Assembly (NCBI GenBank): GCA_040400005.1
Contig: JBBARC010000024.1
Location: 1-43,907, forward strand
Source: JBBARC01 sp040400005
Lineage (GTDB): Bacteria > Pseudomonadota > Alphaproteobacteria > Acetobacterales > Acetobacteraceae
Direction of reading: 5' to 3'
Length of the DNA stretch: 43,907 nt
A program made the translations under genes and the position numbers. Positions 32,203 to 40,042 of this stretch are shown here, piece after piece. The notes beneath the pieces were generated by a model. The model was not told the DNA's origin and did no database searches. It saw only the letters and a list, made by a program, of their open reading frames with translations. Positions within the stretch are counted from its first letter, which is position 1. Each line of letters starts with the position of its first letter.

Positions 32203-33803
32203 ACCTTGTCTTTCCCTGCACCCAACGCCTCGGGCGTGTCGAAATCGATCAGCACGGCTTCGTCGGCGACCTCCACCTCAACCACGGCTTGCGCGTACCG
32301 GCCGAGCAGGGCGCGGGCGCCGGTGTCGCCTTGCAGGGACAGAATATCGGGGAAGTAGCGGCGATCCCACAGCACGGGGTTGCCGCGTTTGCCGCGGTTG
32401 GTGGGCACCACGATGAGGCGGCCTTCGGTGGGGTCGTAGGCGGCGATCAGGCGGGCGATGATGGCGGGGGTTATCATGGGCATATCGGCCAAAAACACCA
32501 ACGCGGCACTTATGCTGGCGGGCAAGGCGGCGATGCCGGCCCGCAACGATGCGGCCAGGCCATCGGCGTAGTTGGGTGCGGTTATATAATTTATTCCGGT
32601 TGGCGGCAGGGCTGCGCGCACGGCGTCTGCCTGGTGACCTAGCACCACGTAGATGGGCCGGGCGGGGCTTGCCTGCACCTGGGCCAGGGTGCGGGCCACC
32701 ATGGGCACGCCGGTATCGTCGGGCACCAGCAATTTATTGCGCGGGCCCATGCGGCGGGATAGGCCGGCGGCAAGGATAATGGCGGCGATTGCGCTGCTAG
32801 GCTGGCGGCTGGTGCGGGGTGCGGGGCGGGTGGGGGTATCTTTTAACAGACCACCCACGCCCATGGCCATGATGTGGGTGCGGCCCAAAGGTTCGCCGGC
32901 GAACAGGCGATCGAGCACAAAATCGATGCCGTTGAGTTTTGGGCTGCGCGCGCAGCCGGGCAGAACGATGGCGGGCACGGCGCCGATGTGGCCGAGACAG
33001 AGCAGATTGCCGGGGTCTACCGGCATGCCGAAATGATCGATCTGGCCGCCGGCGGCGATGATGGCGGCAGGGGCAACATCGGCGCGATCGACCACGGCGG
33101 AGGCGCCGGCGATCAGCACCATGCCGGCACTATCGGCGATAAGGCTGGCGATGGCCGCCTGCATGGCTGCCGCCGTGTGGGGCACACGATGTACGCCGCA
33201 CAGGGCACCGCCGCGGGCCACAACCCGGGCGCGGGTGACATCTTCGGTGCCGGCCAGCACGCTTTCTTTCAGGCCTGGCAGGGTGCTGATGACCAAGCCT
33301 ACGGCGTGGGCGCGGAAGGGTGCCAGGCGCAGCGGGTTGGTTTGGGCGGCGCGGCAGGCGGCGGCGAGTGCGGTGGCGGGTACGGCGAAGGGGATAATTT
33401 TGATCGTGGCGAGCAGATCGCCGGCGCGCACTGGGGTGGCATCGGGCAGGGTTGCGATAGTTATCGCCTCGTGGGCGGCGTTAAACGCATCGATGGGGGC
33501 GCGGGTGACACGCAGCAGGCCGGGGCTGATGGCAAAAATATTGGCGCGGCCGGTTTCGGCGCTGGCGACGCGCAAATGCGTGCCGCCAAAGCAGGCGGCG
33601 GCGTGGGCGGCGGCGGTATCTTCGCCGACGTCGCCCGATTCTAGCCGGGCCGCCACCACATGGGTGATGCCGGCTGCGTGTAAAATTTCGATTGTGGCGG
33701 CATCGACTACTGTGCCTTTGGGCAGCAGTTTGCCGGGCAGCCTGGTGCCATGCGCCAGGATCGCGCCCAGGGACTCGGCCACCGGCACGCGCGCGAATTT
33801 CAT
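32181..33803 (-). CDS. MoeA-like / MobA-like fusion for molybdenum cofactor maturation
   Basis: The 540-residue protein has a MoeA/MogA-like molybdopterin-binding part (about 1-320; GHIGAVPAIVLPGCARSPKL near 271-290) and a nucleotidyltransferase domain (about 339-530) starting IAAIILAAGLSRRMGPRNKL, the MobA/MocA signature. MocA-type enzymes load cytosine onto the cofactor for molybdenum hydroxylases. This domain pairing is known in Alphaproteobacteria, usually beside xdhC-type genes, as here. ATG 33803 overlaps the XdhC stop by four bases. The last ten residues (DKVYFSEEK) are encoded by palindromic element B, which also gives the TAG stop. The target enzyme is not encoded next to it. Confidence 0.9.
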   Translation of the reverse strand: MKFARVPVAESLGAILAHGTRLPGKLLPKGTVVDAATIEILHAAGITHVVAARLESGDVGEDTAAAHAAACFGGTHLRVASAETGRANIFAISPGLLRVTRAPIDAFNAAHEAITIATLPDATPVRAGDLLATIKIIPFAVPATALAAACRAAQTNPLRLAPFRAHAVGLVISTLPGLKESVLAGTEDVTRARVVARGGALCGVHRVPHTAAAMQAAIASLIADSAGMVLIAGASAVVDRADVAPAAIIAAGGQIDHFGMPVDPGNLLCLGHIGAVPAIVLPGCARSPKLNGIDFVLDRLFAGEPLGRTHIMAMGVGGLLKDTPTRPAPRTSRQPSSAIAAIILAAGLSRRMGPRNKLLVPDDTGVPMVARTLAQVQASPARPIYVVLGHQADAVRAALPPTGINYITAPNYADGLAASLRAGIAALPASISAALVFLADMPMITPAIIARLIAAYDPTEGRLIVVPTNRGKRGNPVLWDRRYFPDILSLQGDTGARALLGRYAQAVVEVEVADEAVLIDFDTPEALGAGKDKVYFSEEK

Positions 33804-34492
33804 GGTTTTGTGGCCAAGGTTGCGTGGCGCCGCACCGCGATAATTTCCGCGACAATGCTGACGCCGATTTCCGCCGCACTCACCGCCCCTATGGGCAGGC
33901 CGACTGGGCCGCGAATGCGGGCGAGGGATGTGGCATCGTGGCCCAAGGCTGCGAGCCGGGCGAGGCGGGCGGCGTGGGTTTTGCGCGATCCCAGGGCGCC
34001 GATAAAAAACGCATCGGTTCGTAAAGCGACATCAAGCCCGGGGTCATCCAGTTTGGGATCGTGGGTTAATGCCACCACGGCAGTGCGCGCATTGGGCGCC
34101 AGTTTTGCCAGCGCCTCATCGGGCCAATCGTGGTTTAACGCTACATTGGCGAAACGCTCCACTGTGGCAAAATGGCGGCGCGGGTCGATGATTGTGACCG
34201 CAAAACCGGCCATTTGCGCTAGGCTTGCCAGCGCCTGGGCGGCGTGCACCGCGCCGATGATCAGCAGGCGGTAAGGCTGGGCATAGACGTGCAAAAACCA
34301 TGCGGTGCCATCGATAGTGTGCAGGCGGTTTTCGTCGCGGGCCAAGGCTTGTGCGGCTAAATCGGCCAAGGGCGCGGCGGCGGCGGGGTTGGGCAATATA
34401 CACTGGGCGCCATCGGCAAGCCGGGTTGCCAGCACCACCGCGCGGTTGTCTGCCCGCGCTGCCAGAAGCTGTGCCAGGATCGCGGGGGTCAT
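33800..34492 (-). CDS. XdhC family, Rossmann domain protein
   Basis: The 230-residue protein carries the C-terminal NAD-type Rossmann domain of XdhC (PF13478): LLIIGAVHAAQALASLAQM, then TIIDPRRHFATVERF, ALTHDPKLDDPGL and FIGALGSRKTHAARLARL, ending with PVGLPIGAVSAAEIGVSIVAE. XdhC proteins insert the sulfurated molybdenum cofactor into xanthine dehydrogenase-type or CO dehydrogenase-type enzymes. The N-terminal XdhC/CoxI domain is on the next gene upstream, so the usual single protein is split in two here. ATG 34492 overlaps that gene by ATGA; longer starts would lie inside it. It overlaps the fusion gene downstream the same way. Confidence 0.88.
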   Translation of the reverse strand: MTPAILAQLLAARADNRAVVLATRLADGAQCILPNPAAAAPLADLAAQALARDENRLHTIDGTAWFLHVYAQPYRLLIIGAVHAAQALASLAQMAGFAVTIIDPRRHFATVERFANVALNHDWPDEALAKLAPNARTAVVALTHDPKLDDPGLDVALRTDAFFIGALGSRKTHAARLARLAALGHDATSLARIRGPVGLPIGAVSAAEIGVSIVAEIIAVRRHATLATKP

Positions 34493-34809
34493 CGCAAAAC
34501 TTCCAAAAACACGGTGAGCTTGCCGCCGCACGCGAGGCCCACGTCCCAGGCGCGATCATCGGTGATGCCGTACTCCAGGGTTTGCGGCAGGCCGGTGGCG
34601 AACACGTCGGCGGCGGCTTCCACCACGGCCGCTTCCACACAGCCGCCGCTGACTGATCCCGCCATGCGCCCCGATTGGGTGATCACCATCTGGCTGCCAC
34701 GGGCGCGTGGCGCGCTGCCCCAGGTATCGACCACGGTGGCGATCGCAATGGTTTCGCCGGATTTTTGCCAGGCGGTCATTGTGGTTAAAATATCGGTTTG
34801 GTCGGACAT
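34489..34809 (-). CDS. XdhC/CoxI family, N-terminal domain protein
   Basis: The 106-residue protein is the XdhC_CoxI domain (PF02625) alone. It contains IAIATVVDTWGSAPRARGSQM, GRMAGSVSGGCVEAAVVEAA and the end WDVGLACGGKLTVFLEVL, where the Cys residues of GGCVE and ACGG are conserved in the family and proposed to hold the cofactor. It is the first gene of a three-gene leftward operon with ATGA overlaps throughout. The complete XdhC is formed by this and the next product. ATG 34809 is the only good start. Confidence 0.9.
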   Translation of the reverse strand: MSDQTDILTTMTAWQKSGETIAIATVVDTWGSAPRARGSQMVITQSGRMAGSVSGGCVEAAVVEAAADVFATGLPQTLEYGITDDRAWDVGLACGGKLTVFLEVLR

Positions 34810-34931
34810 GGGTTTGGCGGCCGCCTTACGGGAGTGCGTGCCGCCACTGTGCGCCGATGCGGGCGGCCCGCGTCAACCGCCCTGCCCCAGCCAAACCGAT
34901 CAACCCCGCGTGTGGCGGGTGCGCGTAGGCT

Positions 34932-36104
34932 TTAGCGTTCCACGCACATGGCAACGCCCATGCCGCCGCCAACGCACAGCGTCGCCAGGCCTTTTTTGGC
35001 ATCGCGCTTTACCATTTCGTGCAGCAGCGTCACCAGCACGCGCGCACCCGAAGCGCCGATCGGGTGGCCCAGCGCAATCGCGCCGCCGTTCACATTCACC
35101 TTACTAGTATCCAGCCCCAAATCTTTCACTACAGCCAGCGATTGGGCGGCAAAGGCTTCATTGCTTTCGATCAGATCGAGATCCGCCACTTCCCAGCCGG
35201 CACGGGCCAGCGCTTTGCGGCTGGCGGGGATGGGGCCGGTGCCCATCAACGCGGGATCCACGCCGGCGGTTGCAAAACTCACGATGCGGGCGAGCGGGGT
35301 GAGGCCGCGGCGGGCTGCTTCACTGGCCGACATCATGACCAAGGCTGCCGCGCCATCGTTGATGCCGCTGGCGTTGGCCGCCGTTACCGTGCCGTCTTTC
35401 TGAAAGGCTGGTTTGAGTTTTTGCATGGAGGCGGCATCGGCATCGTGGCGAATGTACTCGTCGTGATCGACCACCACATCGCCTTTGCGGCCTTTGATGG
35501 TGACCGGGGCGATTTCATCAACAAAGCGCCCGGCCTTATCAGCGGCCGAGGCTTTTTGCTGGCTGGCGAGGGCAAATTCATCCTGCTGTTCGCGGGTAAT
35601 CTGGTATTTTTGCGCCACATTCTCGGCGGTGACGCCCATGTGGTAGCCGTGGAAAGCATCCCACAAGCCATCTTTCAGCATGGTATCGGTAAATTCCAGC
35701 GCACCCATTTTTTGGCCGGCGCGCAAATAGGCGGCATGCGTTGCCTGGCTCATGCTTTCCATGCCGCCGGCAACCACGATGGCACTTTCGCCCGAGCTGA
35801 TTTGCTGGGCGGCCAAGGCCACCGCGCGCAGGCCGGAGCCGCACAGCTGGTTGATCGAAAACGCGGTTTTGTCATCGGGTAGGCCTGCGTTGCGGGCCGC
35901 CTGGCGGGCCGGGTTTTGGCCTTGGGCAGCACCCAGCACCTGGCCCAAAATCACTTCATCGACGTCGGCGGGCGTAATGCCGGCGCGGGTGATGGCGGCA
36001 ACGATCGCGATGCGGCCGAGTTCGTGGGCAGACACTGCGCCGAACGCGCCGTTAAAACTGCCCACCGGGGTGCGGGCGGCCGATACAATCACGATGTCGG
36101 TCAT
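34932..36104 (-). CDS. phaA: Acetyl-CoA C-acetyltransferase (biosynthetic thiolase)
   Basis: The 390-residue enzyme joins two acetyl-CoA to acetoacetyl-CoA, or the reverse, in polyhydroxybutyrate synthesis or ketone metabolism. The active-site residues are all present: Cys88 in NQLCGSGLRAV, His347 in ALGHPIGASGARVL and Cys377 in CVGGGMGVAM. Length matches PhaA/AtoB. ATG 36104 is preceded by AGGAG at 8 bp. phaB and phaC are not adjacent, so the symbol is by similarity; atoB would be an equal choice. It is divergent from the amidase gene. Confidence 0.92.
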   Translation of the reverse strand: MTDIVIVSAARTPVGSFNGAFGAVSAHELGRIAIVAAITRAGITPADVDEVILGQVLGAAQGQNPARQAARNAGLPDDKTAFSINQLCGSGLRAVALAAQQISSGESAIVVAGGMESMSQATHAAYLRAGQKMGALEFTDTMLKDGLWDAFHGYHMGVTAENVAQKYQITREQQDEFALASQQKASAADKAGRFVDEIAPVTIKGRKGDVVVDHDEYIRHDADAASMQKLKPAFQKDGTVTAANASGINDGAAALVMMSASEAARRGLTPLARIVSFATAGVDPALMGTGPIPASRKALARAGWEVADLDLIESNEAFAAQSLAVVKDLGLDTSKVNVNGGAIALGHPIGASGARVLVTLLHEMVKRDAKKGLATLCVGGGMGVAMCVER

Positions 36105-36233
36105 GCACTATCTCCTGAAAACCGGGCGCCGCCGCCAAATGGGGAGCTCTGGACTTACGCCAGTTTGCCGGGGATGCTGGCCCCCGCCAAGGGCCGCGCG
36201 GCACAGGGCACACCATCACACGGGGAATGCGTC

Positions 36234-37712
36234 ATGACCGATATTTTTAAGCTCGATGCCACAGCCCAGGCGGCCATGGTTGCCGCGGGCGACGTTTCGG
36301 CCAGTGAATTGCTGGAAGCCGCCATTGTGCGCGCCGATGCCAGCCACGCCAAACTTAACGCCATTGTGGTGCGGTTTGACGGCAAAGCGCGGGCCCAGGC
36401 GAAAACGCCGCTTGCCGGGCCGTTCGCCGGGGTGCCGTTTTTGCTGAAAGATTTGGCGCAGGAGTATGCCGGCGAAATTTGCAGCCGCGGCACGGCGAGC
36501 CTTGCGCATAAAAAAGCCGTGGCCCATTCGGCCTATACGCGGCGCTGCCTGGATGCCGGGCTGGTGATTTTTGGCCGCACCGCGACGCCAGAATTTGGCC
36601 TGCGTGCCCAAACAGAATCCAAATTATGGGGGCCAAGCCGCAACCCGTGGGAGCCGAGCCGCACGCCTGGCGGATCATCGGGCGGGTCGGCGGCCGCCGT
36701 TGCCGCCGGTGTGGTGCCGATGGCCGGGGCCAATGATGGGGGTGGGTCTATTCGCATTCCCGCCGCCTTTTGCGGGTTGTTTGGCTTAAAACCTTCCACT
36801 GGGCGGGTTTCGTGGGGGCCGGGCGGCGGCGAGGAATGGGAAGGGGCATCGGCCAACGGCGTGCTGACCCGATCAGTGCGCGATACGGCGGCCATGCTGG
36901 ACGTGCTGGCCGGCGCCGAGCCGGGCGACCCGTTTGAGGTGGCCCTGCCGGCGCGGCCTTATGTGCAGGAAGTGGGGGTGCCGCCGGGGCGGCTGCGCAT
37001 TGGCTTTTCAGTGAAAGCGCCGATGGGTGGTGCGGTTGACCCGGCTTGCGTGGCGGCCGTGCAGAACGCTGCCAAATTGCTGGAATCGTTGGGCCACCAT
37101 GTGGAAGAGGCCGAACCGGTGATTGATGGCAAAGCGTTGGGGCGGGCTTTTTTAACGATGTATCTGGGGCAGGTGGCGGCAGACGTGGCCAGCACCGGCG
37201 CGCCGGATAGTGCGTTTGAACTGGAAACCGGGTTGCTGGCTTGGCTCGGCCGGGCCCTGCCTGCGGGCGAGTATGTGACGGCGTTGCGGCAGTGGAATGG
37301 GTATGCCCGCGCGCTGGGGGCGTTTCACCAAACTTATGATTTGCTGCTGACGCCCACGGTTGCCGCCCCGCCGGCGTTGATTGGCGAGCTGGCACTGCCG
37401 CGGGCGCAGCAGATTTTGTTGCCGATTTTGGCAAAACTGCCGCTGGGGCGGGTGATGTTAAAAGCCGGTTTGCTGGAACAGGTGGCGGAAGACAGTTTGG
37501 CGCGCACGCCGTTTACCCAGCTTTCGAACATGACGGGGACTGCCAGCATGTCGGTGCCGTTGCACTGGCAGGCGGCGGGCACCGGCGGTGTGGCCTTGCC
37601 GGTGGGGGTGCAGTTTGTGGGTAAATGGGGGAGCGAGGCGCTGTTGGTGCGGCTGGCGGCGCAGTTGGAGCAGGCGGCACCTTGGGCGGATAAGTGGCCG
37701 GAGATGGGATAG
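36234..37712 (+). CDS. Amidase signature family hydrolase
   Basis: The 492-residue enzyme shows the amidase Ser-cisSer-Lys triad: Lys72 in FLLKDLAQE, Ser148 in TPGGSSGGSAAA and Ser172 in DGGGSIRIPA. It also has the GLFGLKPSTGRVS signature and the C-terminal LSNMTGTASMSVPL segment typical of this family. 6-aminohexanoate-cyclic-dimer hydrolases and other broad amidases look like this, but the substrate cannot be assigned. I chose ATG 36234, preceded by GGGGA 9 bp upstream; a much longer frame upstream runs into the divergent thiolase gene and is not real. It ends 6 bp before the convergent ParE-like gene. Confidence 0.9.
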   Translation: MTDIFKLDATAQAAMVAAGDVSASELLEAAIVRADASHAKLNAIVVRFDGKARAQAKTPLAGPFAGVPFLLKDLAQEYAGEICSRGTASLAHKKAVAHSAYTRRCLDAGLVIFGRTATPEFGLRAQTESKLWGPSRNPWEPSRTPGGSSGGSAAAVAAGVVPMAGANDGGGSIRIPAAFCGLFGLKPSTGRVSWGPGGGEEWEGASANGVLTRSVRDTAAMLDVLAGAEPGDPFEVALPARPYVQEVGVPPGRLRIGFSVKAPMGGAVDPACVAAVQNAAKLLESLGHHVEEAEPVIDGKALGRAFLTMYLGQVAADVASTGAPDSAFELETGLLAWLGRALPAGEYVTALRQWNGYARALGAFHQTYDLLLTPTVAAPPALIGELALPRAQQILLPILAKLPLGRVMLKAGLLEQVAEDSLARTPFTQLSNMTGTASMSVPLHWQAAGTGGVALPVGVQFVGKWGSEALLVRLAAQLEQAAPWADKWPEMG

Positions 37713-37718
37713 GGTGCG

Positions 37719-38009
37719 TTAGTTGCCTGGGGGGCGCCATTCGCGGCCGTGCCATAGACCAGTTAGCAAAACATCACCGTTGGGCAGGATAAAGTAGCGC
37801 AGGACATAGGCGCTGCGGCCAAATTTTGCCGGCCACTCGCGAAACTCGGCGCGGAGAACACCGATGGACGGGTTTTCGCCAATCAGATCGGCAGCTTGAA
37901 AAATAACGGTTGCCGCACGCCGGGCGGTGGCTGAGTTGGTCGGAGCCAGAAAATCATAAAGCCGGGCGACGTCATCGAGTGCGTCTGGGTGCCAGATTAA
38001 GGTGGGCAC
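37719..38009 (-). CDS. RelE/ParE family toxin
   Basis: The 96-residue protein has the ParE/RelE fold start LIWHPDALDDVARLYDFLAP and the end YVLRYFILPNGDVLLTGLWHGREWR, including the typical Tyr/Arg-rich strand and the His-Gly-Arg tail of ParE toxins. ParE proteins inhibit DNA gyrase. The start is GTG 38009, 3 bp after the antitoxin stop, the usual antitoxin-first order. Length is normal. Toxic activity is inferred from family membership. Confidence 0.85.
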   Translation of the reverse strand: MPTLIWHPDALDDVARLYDFLAPTNSATARRAATVIFQAADLIGENPSIGVLRAEFREWPAKFGRSAYVLRYFILPNGDVLLTGLWHGREWRPPGN

Positions 38010-38012
38010 AGA

Positions 38013-38249
38013 TTAACGCGGACAGTCACCGCGTTGACCGGCTGCGAGGCCGGCGAGCCAGGTGGCGGCACGATCGTGACTGACCCCGGGTGTTCCAGCC
38101 AGGTATGAGTCGAGCCGCGCCCGATCGATGTCTAACGACAAGGCATCGGCACACGCCGCCGCCACATACTCATCGGTGGACTGGCCGGCGCGTTGGGCGG
38201 CGGCAATGACAGCCGTTTCTAGCGCATCGGGCAAAGCGAGGGTGAGCAT
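38013..38249 (-). CDS. Antitoxin of the ParE-type pair, ribbon-helix-helix-like
   Basis: The 78-residue protein starts with MLTLALPDALETAVIAAAQ, like a ribbon-helix-helix DNA-binding N-terminus, and has a charged C-terminal part (LDSYLAGTPGVSHDRAATWL) that could wrap the toxin. I chose ATG 38249; a frame extending to 38393 would include the palindromic operator-like region and is unlikely. It is the first gene of the pair. An inverted repeat TTGTCC/GGACAA lies 21 bp upstream and is a good candidate for autoregulation. The exact antitoxin family is uncertain. Confidence 0.75.
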   Translation of the reverse strand: MLTLALPDALETAVIAAAQRAGQSTDEYVAAACADALSLDIDRARLDSYLAGTPGVSHDRAATWLAGLAAGQRGDCPR

Positions 38250-38269
38250 GGCAGGCCTCTGGCTCGTGA

Positions 38270-38287
38270 TTGTCCATGATTGGACAA
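38270..38287. promoter_or_regulatory. Inverted repeat upstream of the toxin-antitoxin pair
   Basis: TTGTCC-ATGATT-GGACAA is a perfect 6-bp inverted repeat 21 bp before the antitoxin ATG (38249), a common place for autorepressor sites of toxin-antitoxin operons. Confidence 0.5.
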
Positions 38288-38314
38288 GCACCGGTTTTGT
38301 GCAAGTTGTGCGCT

Positions 38315-38332
38315 GGGAAATCGCGATTTCCC
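38315..38332. promoter_or_regulatory. 18-bp perfect palindrome, possible operator
   Basis: GGGAAATCGCGATTTCCC is a perfect 18-bp palindrome, 65 bp upstream of the antitoxin start and 65 bp beyond the stop of the next antitoxin-like gene. It may be a second regulator site or a hairpin terminator for the gene at 38397. Confidence 0.5.
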
Positions 38333-38396
38333 GGAAGCTGCCTTTGGCTTGAGCGGAGAAAACAATTTGTACCCGGCCATTTTCAGACGGCAATCT

Positions 38397-38747
38397 TTAA
38401 ACGGGCATCTGGTCGGGCAACGCTGCAATCTCGGACGCAAGGCTCGCGAACACATCGTCGGCATCGCGCACCCGGCCGGCGCCGGTGTCGTTCATGCCAC
38501 GGGCCATCGCCGCTTCCAGCGCTGCCAGTTTGCGTTCGCGATTTTCCGTTAGGCGAAGCGCATCGCGCATCACCTCGCTGGCGTAGCTTTCTCGCACAGC
38601 GTTCATGCGGGTTTGATCGGGTGTTACTATTTGGGCCCGGCGCCAAAAATCTTCGTCCAATTCCGCGATATCGGTAAAATCTATCGCTCTGTCGGGAAGT
38701 GCTGCGATTTCGTCGGCGGTCATCGCCTTTGTGTTTGGTTTGGTCAT
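38397..38747 (-). CDS. Orphan antitoxin-like protein, BrnA-like start and ParD-like end
   Basis: The 116-residue protein has two recognisable parts. The N-terminal part (AIDFTDIAELDEDFWRRAQ) resembles the start of BrnA/CopG-type antitoxins. The C-terminal part (SYASEVMRDALRLTENRERKLAALEAAMARG) resembles ParD antitoxins. No toxin gene is next to it: downstream on the same strand are 147 bp of noncoding DNA with palindromes, then the unrelated ParE-type pair. It may be a remnant of a lost pair, a stand-alone regulator or an antidote to a toxin elsewhere. I chose ATG 38747, preceded by GAAGGGC 7 bp upstream; ATG 38774 and GTG 38780 are other options. Confidence 0.65.
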   Translation of the reverse strand: MTKPNTKAMTADEIAALPDRAIDFTDIAELDEDFWRRAQIVTPDQTRMNAVRESYASEVMRDALRLTENRERKLAALEAAMARGMNDTGAGRVRDADDVFASLASEIAALPDQMPV

Positions 38748-38795
38748 TGCGTTGCCCTTCACGTTGTGCGGCATACCCACCTGTTCTCACGGCAG

Positions 38796-39095
38796 CTAAG
38801 CCGGCAGGGGTGCCACAAACATTTTCCTCACCTTAATGCTCGCAGACCGTTGGCGAACTTCCCACGAATCGCGCTGCATCTGCATCCGCAGCCAGGCATC
38901 GGCTGTGCTGCCAAAAACCTTTTCTAGGCGGATAGCCATGTCTGGCGACACGCAACTCCGGCCATTCAACAGATCGGACAGCGCCTTACGGGTGACGCCC
39001 AGCGCATCGGCGGCGGCGGTCACCGTTAGCGCCAGCGGGCTTAGGCACGCGGCCCGGATAATTTCGCCGGGATGTGCCGGATTGTGCATCTGCAT
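38796..39095 (-). CDS. HigA/VapI-family helix-turn-helix antitoxin, orphan
   Basis: The 99-residue protein has the HigA start HNPAHPGEIIRAACLSPL and an XRE helix-turn-helix (TVTAAADALGVTRKALSDLL ... SPDMAIRLEKVF), followed by the usual WLRMQMQRDSWEVRQ tail. HigA represses its own operon and neutralises HigB, whose gene normally lies just upstream; here xerD occupies that place and ends 11 bp before the start, so no HigB is present. ATG 39095 has AAAGG about 8 bp upstream; a TTG start at 39110 would overlap the xerD stop. Confidence 0.85.
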   Translation of the reverse strand: MQMHNPAHPGEIIRAACLSPLALTVTAAADALGVTRKALSDLLNGRSCVSPDMAIRLEKVFGSTADAWLRMQMQRDSWEVRQRSASIKVRKMFVAPLPA

Positions 39096-39106
39096 TTTCT
39101 TGCCTT

Positions 39107-40027
39107 TCAACGATCAGCGCCCCCCTGCCCCAACGGGTGAAACGCCAGCAGCAAAGTCTTTAGCCGCTCCGCCAGCACATGCGTATAAATTTCGGTCGTC
39201 GCGATATCCGCGTGCCCCAGCAACATCTGCAAACTGCGCAAATCGGCCCCGCGCGCCAGCATGTGGGACGCAAAGGCGTGGCGCAGCACGTGCGGTGATA
39301 GGCGGGCGGGGTCGATACCGGCGGCGACCCCAACCTCCGCCAGCACCAGATCAAATCCCTGGCGGGTGAGGGCGCGTTTGGGGTTGCGGCCGGGGAAGAC
39401 AAAACGGCTTTCCGGCGATACCGCGATCAGGCCCGCCGCCGCCACGCCGGCCTGGCGCGATAGCGGCACCATGCGTTCGCGGCCGCCCTTGCCCGACAAA
39501 ATCAGCACGTCGCCGGCGATTAGCGCCACGCGGGGCAAGTTAAGCATTTCGGTGATGCGTAGGCCCGAACCATACAAAAGCTCTAAGGCGGCCAACGCCT
39601 GCGCGCCGCGCCGCGCCGGCAGGGTGGGGGCAGCGGTCAGCAGCGCATCGACCTCGGCTTCTGATAAAATTTTGGGCAGGGATTTGGCCACCCGCGGGGC
39701 ATCGAGCAGGGCGGTGGGATCATCTTTGCGGGCGCCGCTGCGCAGGCAAAAGCGGTAGAATTGGCGCAGGCAGGAGAGTTTGCGGGCGGCACTGCGCGGC
39801 GATAGGCCGGTGCTGGCAAGGGTTTGCATAACGCTGGATAAGCCCGGCTGGGTGGCGGTTGCCAAGGTTTCGCGCGAATCGGCGAGGATGTCTGCCGCTT
39901 GGGTCAGGTCGCGGGCATAGGCCAGCCGCGTGTTGCGGGCAGCGCCGCGTTCGGCCGCCAGCATTTCTAGAAACGCATCAACCAGGCGGGCATCGGTAAC
40001 CGGCGCAGTGGGGGCGGCCTGGGTCAC
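39107..40027 (-). CDS. xerD: Tyrosine recombinase XerD (or XerC)
   Basis: The protein of about 306 residues resolves chromosome dimers with FtsK at dif. It has a SAM-like N-domain (FLEMLAAERGAARNTRLAYARDL) and the catalytic domain with Arg in LLYGSGLRITEMLNL, Lys in LSGKGGRERMVPL, His-x-x-Arg in LSPHVLRHAFASHML, His in LLGHADIATTEIYTHV, and the nucleophile Tyr in EIYTHV. The position next to aroK-aroB is typical for XerD of Rhodospirillales-like genomes, so I use xerD; XerC cannot be excluded. The start is GTG 40027 or the adjoining TTG 40030; no clear ribosome site helps. It follows a small membrane-protein gene by about 15 bp. Confidence 0.87.
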   Translation of the reverse strand: MTQAAPTAPVTDARLVDAFLEMLAAERGAARNTRLAYARDLTQAADILADSRETLATATQPGLSSVMQTLASTGLSPRSAARKLSCLRQFYRFCLRSGARKDDPTALLDAPRVAKSLPKILSEAEVDALLTAAPTLPARRGAQALAALELLYGSGLRITEMLNLPRVALIAGDVLILSGKGGRERMVPLSRQAGVAAAGLIAVSPESRFVFPGRNPKRALTRQGFDLVLAEVGVAAGIDPARLSPHVLRHAFASHMLARGADLRSLQMLLGHADIATTEIYTHVLAERLKTLLLAFHPLGQGGADR

Positions 40028-40042
40028 CAAATGCGCAAGAGT

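Noticed and set aside
35916..36233. Long N-terminal extension of the amidase
   Set aside because: It runs antisense through the thiolase gene start; the real start with a ribosome site is at 36234.
39107..40027. Phage-type integrase
   Set aside because: Length, motifs and the aroKB neighbourhood fit a housekeeping Xer recombinase, and no phage genes are nearby.
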